64,000 bases of DNA from Treponema socranskii subsp. paredis ATCC 35535. GTDB lineage: Bacteria; Spirochaetota; Spirochaetia; Treponematales; Treponemataceae. Positions 59,351-64,000 of this stretch are shown piece after piece. Position 1 is the first letter of the stretch; the number at the start of each line of letters is the position of its first letter. The notes below the pieces were generated by a model. It had not been told where the DNA came from. It did no database searches and was given only the letters and a program-made list of their open reading frames with translations. The position numbers and the translations under genes were made by a program. The DNA lies in the NCBI GenBank assembly GCA_000413015.1, contig KE332515.1, forward strand, positions 248,001 through 312,000, read 5' to 3'.

Positions 59351-59980
59351 ATGAAAAAGAAAATCATATTACCGTTTTTAGTGTTATCATTTTTTCTATT
59401 TATAGTAAAATTTATTAACATATTTAGAGTGATATTTTATTTAATTATTACAGGAAGTTTACGAAAAACATACCTTTTACGCGGTGTTGTAACACTTATT
59501 AAGATAAATGATACAACCGTATTAAAATTACCGACAGAATATGACTTTATCGTTTTATTGGAGATTTTGTTAATTTTAATTATATGTATAATTTTGTTTG
59601 TAAAAACAATAAAAAAGAATAAGCGAAATACAAAAGCGGAAGAGATCGGTAATCAATTGAATTTTTATACTTACAAAATGCCGAAATCAAGAACAGCAAA
59701 ATATTGTTTGGGTTGTTATGAAGGAAGCGTTTTTATTGATTTTAATAAAAAAAATAATTTGATTTATTTGGAAAGAATTTCATTTGATGAATTCGGTTGT
59801 TTGAATATCGGTAATTCCGAAAATACGCTTTCAAAAGCGGAAACAAATGTTTTCGAAAAAGAAATTAAAAAAAATAAAATAGATGAAAAGAAAATGAAAC
59901 CTTTAGTGTTAAAATTAATTCGGATGAATCAAGAAAAAATCGGCAGTGATATTTTTGAAAAATATACATTATTAAAATAA
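59351..59980 (+). CDS. membrane protein with C-terminal soluble domain, function unknown
   Basis: A 209-residue protein. Two transmembrane helices (about 5-35 and 65-88) flank a short loop; the second ends in a basic KTIKKNKRNTK stop-transfer. The remaining ~120 residues are soluble, alpha/beta, with YCLGCYEGSVFIDF. There is no clear ribosome site. AT-rich and on the + strand like its neighbours. Family not recognised. Confidence 0.6.
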   Translation: MKKKIILPFLVLSFFLFIVKFINIFRVIFYLIITGSLRKTYLLRGVVTLIKINDTTVLKLPTEYDFIVLLEILLILIICIILFVKTIKKNKRNTKAEEIGNQLNFYTYKMPKSRTAKYCLGCYEGSVFIDFNKKNNLIYLERISFDEFGCLNIGNSENTLSKAETNVFEKEIKKNKIDEKKMKPLVLKLIRMNQEKIGSDIFEKYTLLK

Positions 59981-59984
59981 TTTA

Positions 59985-60038
59985 ATGGAAAAAATCATCT
60001 TCGGCGAAAAAGACAGGGTAGGGCTGCCGAGTGCGTAA
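59985..60038 (+). pseudogene. 3' remnant of a paralogue of the gene at 60127
   Basis: Seventeen codons read MEKIIFGEKDRVGLPSA and stop. EKIIFGEKD is identical to residues near the C-terminus of the protein encoded at 60127-60873, and the DNA match there is about 26 bases without change (59987-60012 against the corresponding stretch near 60806). It looks like the tail of a duplicated gene whose body was lost. Confidence 0.65.
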
Positions 60039-60126
60039 ACCCCGCATGAAAATGCGATCCGTTGCCGTTTAAGTTTTTTTCGGATAAAATAGCAAAGTAC
60101 ATTTACTTATTATGGGAGGCGGATGC

Positions 60127-60873
60127 ATGATTGCCGCGATTTTATTCGGATTGCTTGCAGCGATTGCGGGATTATTGTTTTGGATTTTTATCGTCATGCT
60201 GATCGTAAAAACGATAAAAAAACAGCCGAAAAAAAATACGCTCATACGTTCGGGCGTTTCAGGGCTGTTGTGGATCGTCTTTTTTTCATGTTCGATCGTT
60301 ATCGGAACAAAAGCTTTGATAAACGGCGATCCGCTCGTAAATAAAATCGCCGAAAGCGTCGGAGAAACGACGGCAAATATCGCGGAGCATTCATACGAAG
60401 GTATAAAAAAGGGCTGGAATAAAGCGCTGCTCAATAAAATTAATAAACTTTCCGTTTCTTTCGTTTCCATACGGGAAATCGATAAAGACGAACGGGACAC
60501 GTTCGATTTTGCGGATACGAACGGGAAAAAAATATTCGAAATACTGTTGTCGATCGACAATCCTTTGGACGCTTCGAAAAAAATTCCGTACCGAAAAATA
60601 AATAAAGAACAGCTGATTTTCGGAAAAGATGTAAACGGAAACTACATACCCGTGTTTATCATCGACGATTCGGGGCTTTCAACCATTCCGTGGATTTTTA
60701 CGTTTTTTCTTCCGACGTACAGAAAAGACGGAGCGTCGGTGAATATTCCGACGGGTAAATCCGAACTGCGCCTCAGGCTCGACGCGGCTGAAAAAGATTC
60801 GATAGAAAAAATCATCTTCGGCGAAAAAGATATACCGATTCCGAAAACTCCCGCCGATACAATCGATTTGTAG
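60127..60873 (+). CDS. membrane protein with extracytoplasmic domain, function unknown
   Basis: A 248-residue protein. Helices at about 3-25 and 45-62 are joined by a basic KTIKKQPKKN loop; the rest is soluble with NPLDASKKIPYRKINKEQLIFGKD and an IPWIFTFFLPTYRKDG hydrophobic patch. The ATG at 60127 is chosen over 60112 because GGGAGG lies between them. Codon use is like the chromosome core, unlike the AT-rich genes before it. A remnant of a paralogue lies just upstream. Family not recognised. Confidence 0.65.
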   Translation: MIAAILFGLLAAIAGLLFWIFIVMLIVKTIKKQPKKNTLIRSGVSGLLWIVFFSCSIVIGTKALINGDPLVNKIAESVGETTANIAEHSYEGIKKGWNKALLNKINKLSVSFVSIREIDKDERDTFDFADTNGKKIFEILLSIDNPLDASKKIPYRKINKEQLIFGKDVNGNYIPVFIIDDSGLSTIPWIFTFFLPTYRKDGASVNIPTGKSELRLRLDAAEKDSIEKIIFGEKDIPIPKTPADTIDL

Positions 60874-60890
60874 ATACCTCTGCGCTTTGC

Positions 60891-61007
60891 GACGAGAGCG
60901 GAGCGCGAAGTTCCCCGCGCCACTTGCGACGAGAGCGAAGCGCGAAGTTCCCCGCGCAACTTGCGACATGATTGTCCGATTGAAGGGATGAAGAATACGG
61001 ATATAAT
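60891..61007 (+). repeat. duplicated upstream module: 37-bp tandem repeat plus promoter
   Basis: Two 37-bp units (60891-60927 and 60928-60964) with GAAGTTCCCCGCGC, then GCGACATGATTG, TTGAAG (60980-60985), a 16-nt spacer and TATAAT (61002-61007). It closely matches 55043-55145, including the GATGAAGAATACGG part of the spacer. It drives the CPBP gene at 61029. Confidence 0.75.
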
Positions 61008-61028
61008 AAAAAAAAGTGAGGAGGTAAA

Positions 61029-61769
61029 ATGAATAAAAAAATACTGTTTTTTTATTTGATGAACGTATTACTGACGGTTATTCTTGCGCTGACAGTCGGA
61101 GGTATTCTACAAAACAGCAGGGGTAATGAATTACTGTCAGGTCTTATCATAATGGTTGCAGTACAATTATCTCCGTTGATAACAACTTTGATTTTTAGAA
61201 AAAAATATAATGAAAAAAAATCTTATTCTTATAAATTGGATAAATACTCGGTAATGAGTATTGTATTCCCCATAATACTGGTTTTACTGTCTTCATTTAT
61301 ACTCGGTTTAACGGGAAGGCACTATGTTAAGTCGGAGTATACGGGATATTTATTGATAATCGGCATTATACTGACTATTGTCGGATCTGTCAGTGAGGAA
61401 ATCGGCTGGCGAGGTACATTATTATCAATTTTGGAAGATAAATATACTGCTTTTACCGGTTCATTATTTGTCGGAGTATTTTGGGGTGCATGGCATTTTT
61501 TCAAAATAATGAATGTCGGATTTGTAGGATACGTATTATTTATTCCTACGGTTATTATGCTCAGTATTTTTATTACATATTTTTATACAAAATCAAAAAA
61601 CAATATTTTAAATGCGATTTTTTATCATATTTTTTTTAATATATCGAATCTGGTTCTTTTGTTTACCAGAGAATCAATACAACTGTATGTAACCGTATTG
61701 GGTGTATCTATGATCTCATTACTATCATTATTTATATATGATAGAGATTATTTTAAATTAAAGAAATGA
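61029..61769 (+). CDS. CPBP-family intramembrane protease
   Basis: A 246-residue protein with about seven or eight transmembrane helices. The CPBP (CAAX protease/bacteriocin-processing, Rce1-like) motifs are present: EEIGWRG in motif 1 (Glu-Glu and Arg), FWGAWHFFK in motif 2 (catalytic His), and NAIFYHIFFN in motif 3 (Asn and His). Such proteins are glutamic intramembrane peptidases; bacterial ones often serve bacteriocin maturation or immunity. AT-rich, with a strong GAGGAGG ribosome site and a perfect TATAAT. Substrate unknown. Confidence 0.88.
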   Translation: MNKKILFFYLMNVLLTVILALTVGGILQNSRGNELLSGLIIMVAVQLSPLITTLIFRKKYNEKKSYSYKLDKYSVMSIVFPIILVLLSSFILGLTGRHYVKSEYTGYLLIIGIILTIVGSVSEEIGWRGTLLSILEDKYTAFTGSLFVGVFWGAWHFFKIMNVGFVGYVLFIPTVIMLSIFITYFYTKSKNNILNAIFYHIFFNISNLVLLFTRESIQLYVTVLGVSMISLLSLFIYDRDYFKLKK

Positions 61770-61819
61770 CGAGCCGTTCATATGTGCAATACGCGCCGCT
61801 TCCAACCGTGGTTTTGCGG

Positions 61820-61848
61820 TTGAGAAAGATATCGTTTTATTATATAGT
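61820..61848 (+). promoter_or_regulatory. promoter placed for a leaderless mRNA (TatT gene)
   Basis: TTGAGA (61820-61825), 17-nt spacer, TATAGT (61843-61848), then six bases and the ATG at 61855. No Shine-Dalgarno. Confidence 0.65.
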
Positions 61849-61854
61849 ATAAAT

Positions 61855-62829
61855 ATGAAGCTCATACAAAAAGCGGCTTTCGCATCGCTCGTTCTATCCG
61901 CATCGCTGTTGCTTTCGTGCAAAACGCTCGTCGGCAATGCGCTTTCCACGGCGCTCGCGGGTGCGAACGGCAAGGGCGTTCCGCAAAAGAAAAAAACGTC
62001 CGCCGCCGATCCTATGATCGCGATCACCGGCGAAACGGACGTAACGCTCGTCGGAGAATTTTTTCCGACGGTACTCAAAAGCTATGAAATCCTGCAAGCT
62101 GCGAATCCCCGCCATATCGGTTTGATGACGATGACGGGTTCGCTCAATATCATGTATGCGAACGCGTTCGTGCAAACTCCTGCGGAAACGCTGCCGAATG
62201 AAGAATTCGACAGGCAGCACGAAGCGTTCGAACGCGCAAAGCTGCACTACCTGCGCGGCCGCGATCTCTGCCTTAAAGCTCTCGACGGAAGGCACGCTGG
62301 TTTTCGCGCCTCCGTTTTGAGCGGAGACGAGGATGCGGTAAAAAAGGCATGTGTAAAGCTCGGTAAATACGACGTGGAAGCTGCTTATTGGGCGTGTGCG
62401 GGCTGGCTCGGCGCGTTCAGTCTCGATCCGCTCAGCGCCGATCTTCTCGGTACTATCCGTTCTCCCGCTCTCATCCTCGAACGCGCCGCTTTTCTCGCTC
62501 CCGATTACAATGCGGGTGCGGTTTGGGAGCTTTTGTGCAATTTTTATATGAGCGCTCCTCCCGAGTTCGGCGGAGATACGGAAAGGGGACTCCGTTGTTA
62601 CAACGAAGCGCTCCGCGCATCGGGCGGAAAAACGCCGGGGCCCTATGTCACCTATGCCGAGGCGGTATGCGTTCCTGAGGGAGACAGGGAAGGCTTTGAA
62701 AGCTCTCTTCGTAAAGCGCTCGCGATCGATCCCGATGCGGATCCGTCGAGCCGTCTTATGACGACGATTGCGCAAAAAAAAGCGAAACGGCTGCTCGAAC
62801 ACGCGTCGGATTATTTTCTTGAATGGTGA
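61855..62829 (+). CDS. tatT: TRAP transporter-associated lipoprotein TatT
   Basis: A 324-residue lipoprotein (leader MKLIQKAAFASLVLSASLLLSC, lipid Cys22), homologous in kind to T. pallidum TP0956 (TatT), a TPR-fold protein that trimerises and is proposed to hold ligand-binding TatP proteins. Helical hairpins are evident, with GLMTMTGSLNIMYANAFVQTPAE near residue 85 and FYMSAPPEFGGD near 230, which I associate with the family. The TatP gene follows 59 nt downstream. The ATG is 6 nt after a -10 box. Confidence 0.92.
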   Translation: MKLIQKAAFASLVLSASLLLSCKTLVGNALSTALAGANGKGVPQKKKTSAADPMIAITGETDVTLVGEFFPTVLKSYEILQAANPRHIGLMTMTGSLNIMYANAFVQTPAETLPNEEFDRQHEAFERAKLHYLRGRDLCLKALDGRHAGFRASVLSGDEDAVKKACVKLGKYDVEAAYWACAGWLGAFSLDPLSADLLGTIRSPALILERAAFLAPDYNAGAVWELLCNFYMSAPPEFGGDTERGLRCYNEALRASGGKTPGPYVTYAEAVCVPEGDREGFESSLRKALAIDPDADPSSRLMTTIAQKKAKRLLEHASDYFLEW

Positions 62830-62888
62830 TTTCCGCAGCTTTCGTCTGCCGTTTTTATTAAATCGATTTGAAGTTTGAGGGATTTGAT

Positions 62889-63917
62889 ATGAAATTACGT
62901 TTTATTGTTTTTTCGATACTGTTTGCCTGCGCTGCCGCATTATCCGCGCAGCAGGTTAAAACGCTTAAAATAGCGACCGTTGCGCCGAGCCGTTCCGCAT
63001 GGGATGTGCAGGAGCGCATCCTCGCGCAGGATTGGGCGAAAGGTACCGGAGGGGCGATCCAAATGCAGTTTATGGGAACGAACGCGATGGGAGGAGAGAG
63101 CGGTGTCGTTCAAAAACTCAATGCCGTTCGCCCCGGTCAAAAGGCGCCGATCGACGGAGCTATTTTTACGACGCTCGGTATCTCAACGCTCGCGCCTGAA
63201 ACGCATATTTTGACAACGGCCATTCCGTTTATGTTCCGGAATCAGGAAGAAGTCGATTTGGTACTGAATACCTTCGCGCCCGATTTTCAAAAAGCGATTG
63301 CCGCAAAAGGGTACGTGCTGCTCGGCTGGTTTAACGTCGGCTGGGCGTATTTTTACACGAAAAAGCCGGTGCATACGCCTTCCGATTTAAAGACGCAAAA
63401 ACTTTCAGTTGCGGGCATGGGACTGCCCAAACTTTCCGATGCGTTCAAAGCGGCAGGCTTCCGCACCGAAGATATTTCGCCCGATAAACTTTTGCAGAGC
63501 GTAAAAACGCCCGGCGGCGTCGAGGGGTTTTATTCCATTCCGATGTACGCCTATGCGGGACAGTATTATAAATCGCTTCCGTATATTCTCGACGCTCCCA
63601 TTTGTCCCGTCATGGCCGCGCTCATTTTATCGGAACAGGTATGGGCGGATATTTCCCCTGCGCATAAAACGGCCATGCTGAACGGAGTCAAAAAAGCGCA
63701 GGCGAATTTTATCGCGGCACAGAATACTTCCGATAAAGAGTATCTCGACCGCTGCGTCGAAGGCGGCTGTACGCTTGTAAAACTTACCGCTGCGGAGCGA
63801 AAAGTCATGGAAGAAACGCTCAGCAAAGACGCCCTCTCCATGATGAAAACGGGTATCTTCGATGAAAAATTGTATATGTCCATCGAAGCCGTCTTAAAGC
63901 GTCACCGCGGCAATTAA
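62889..63917 (+). CDS. tatP: TRAP transporter solute receptor (DctP family, TatP)
   Basis: A 342-residue periplasmic receptor with signal peptide MKLRFIVFSILFACAAALSAQ. The mature protein opens with KTLKIATVAPSRSAWDVQERIL and shows the DctP-family blocks GGESGVVQKLN, LTTAIPFMFRNQEEVDLVLN and YSIPMYAYAGQYYKSLPYI. The ligand is unknown; for the T. pallidum relative a hydrophobic ligand has been proposed. GAGGG precedes the ATG. It lies between TatT and the start of a TRAP permease gene, as in T. pallidum TP0956-TP0958. Confidence 0.94.
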   Translation: MKLRFIVFSILFACAAALSAQQVKTLKIATVAPSRSAWDVQERILAQDWAKGTGGAIQMQFMGTNAMGGESGVVQKLNAVRPGQKAPIDGAIFTTLGISTLAPETHILTTAIPFMFRNQEEVDLVLNTFAPDFQKAIAAKGYVLLGWFNVGWAYFYTKKPVHTPSDLKTQKLSVAGMGLPKLSDAFKAAGFRTEDISPDKLLQSVKTPGGVEGFYSIPMYAYAGQYYKSLPYILDAPICPVMAALILSEQVWADISPAHKTAMLNGVKKAQANFIAAQNTSDKEYLDRCVEGGCTLVKLTAAERKVMEETLSKDALSMMKTGIFDEKLYMSIEAVLKRHRGN

Positions 63918-63918
63918 C

Positions 63919-64000
63919 ATGATGCGAAAAATCGAAAACGCTTTGGCCGTCGCTCTCATTGCGATCGTCGCTGTGCTCCCGCTTTTTTTGAAATTTATGC
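63919..64000 (+). CDS. TRAP transporter permease, N-terminal fragment (runs off the window)
   Basis: An ATG at 63919 (or the next codon) 1 nt after the TatP stop starts MMRKIENALAVALIAIVAVLPLFLKFM, a first transmembrane helix as in TRAP small or fused QM permeases. Only 27 codons are visible. The assignment rests on the gene order tatT-tatP-permease. Confidence 0.75.
   Translation, partial: MMRKIENALAVALIAIVAVLPLFLKFM

Noticed and set aside
1-64000. tRNA or rRNA genes, transposases, phage genes
   Set aside because: Reading both strands I found no tRNA-like cloverleaf, rRNA segment, DDE transposase or phage structural motif.

Overview
The window looks like a treponeme (Spirochaetota) chromosome of roughly balanced GC. 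Diagnostic genes are a TatT/TatP TRAP transporter pair like T. pallidum TP0956/TP0957, a beta-propeller lipoprotein and a 580-residue protein of types seen in spirochetes, a Na+-translocating oxaloacetate decarboxylase gene set, and several ankyrin proteins. The genus call is inferred from gene content; I cannot name a species. No tRNA, rRNA, CRISPR array, transposase or phage gene was seen.  LAYOUT. 0-3 kb: a secreted-protein fragment, a membrane protein, a small 2[4Fe-4S] ferredoxin, deoC, rpiB and a lysoplasmalogenase-like gene. 3.2-7 kb: oadG-oadA-oadB, a sodium-pump decarboxylase whose alpha subunit carries two biotinyl domains. 7.1-14.2 kb: an ankyrin membrane protein, then a four-gene peptide ABC importer in which one permease is fused to one ATPase. 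14.2-22 kb: structured hairpin repeats, a TrpR-type regulator, a 925-residue ankyrin lipoprotein, a Fur-family regulator and envelope proteins. 22-27 kb: secA, a 71-bp tandem repeat, a NeuB-type synthase and yebC. 27-30.5 kb: an AT-rich secreted protein and treponemal secreted proteins. 30-37.3 kb: argR, and an operon DUF5312-like/pgeF-like/rsgA/mutS2. 37.4-42.5 kb: sufCBDSU with an inverted repeat in its promoter. 42.7-51.2 kb: a secreted glycosidase-like gene, and divergent from it an operon of nifH-, nifD- and nifK-like genes followed by a FecCD/BtuCD-type ABC importer with two different binding proteins. 51.2-55 kb: small envelope proteins, a secreted protein and recQ. 55.2-61 kb: AT-rich accessory genes, nearly all on the + strand, with integron attC-like sites between some of them. 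61.8-64 kb: the TRAP transporter.  MAIN POINTS. (1) The nitrogenase-like operon (43.7-51.2 kb) lacks nifB/E/N, so it is not a nitrogen-fixation locus. It keeps the electron-donor cysteines of NifH, but the NifK-like subunit has serine where the third cluster cysteine should be. Coupling to a metal-chelate/tetrapyrrole-type importer with two binding proteins suggests a reductase acting on an imported compound; the substrate is unknown. The neighbouring suf operon could supply its Fe-S clusters. (2) At least nine genes have a sigma70-like promoter whose -10 box ends 5-7 nt before the ATG, mostly with no Shine-Dalgarno, which predicts leaderless mRNAs. Two of them, secA and the divergent lipoprotein gene, share overlapping -35 boxes. 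(3) Three related hairpin elements, with stems that differ but still pair, lie between genes. (4) The 55-61 kb region resembles a stretch of chromosomal integron cassettes, with gene remnants and duplicated promoter modules.
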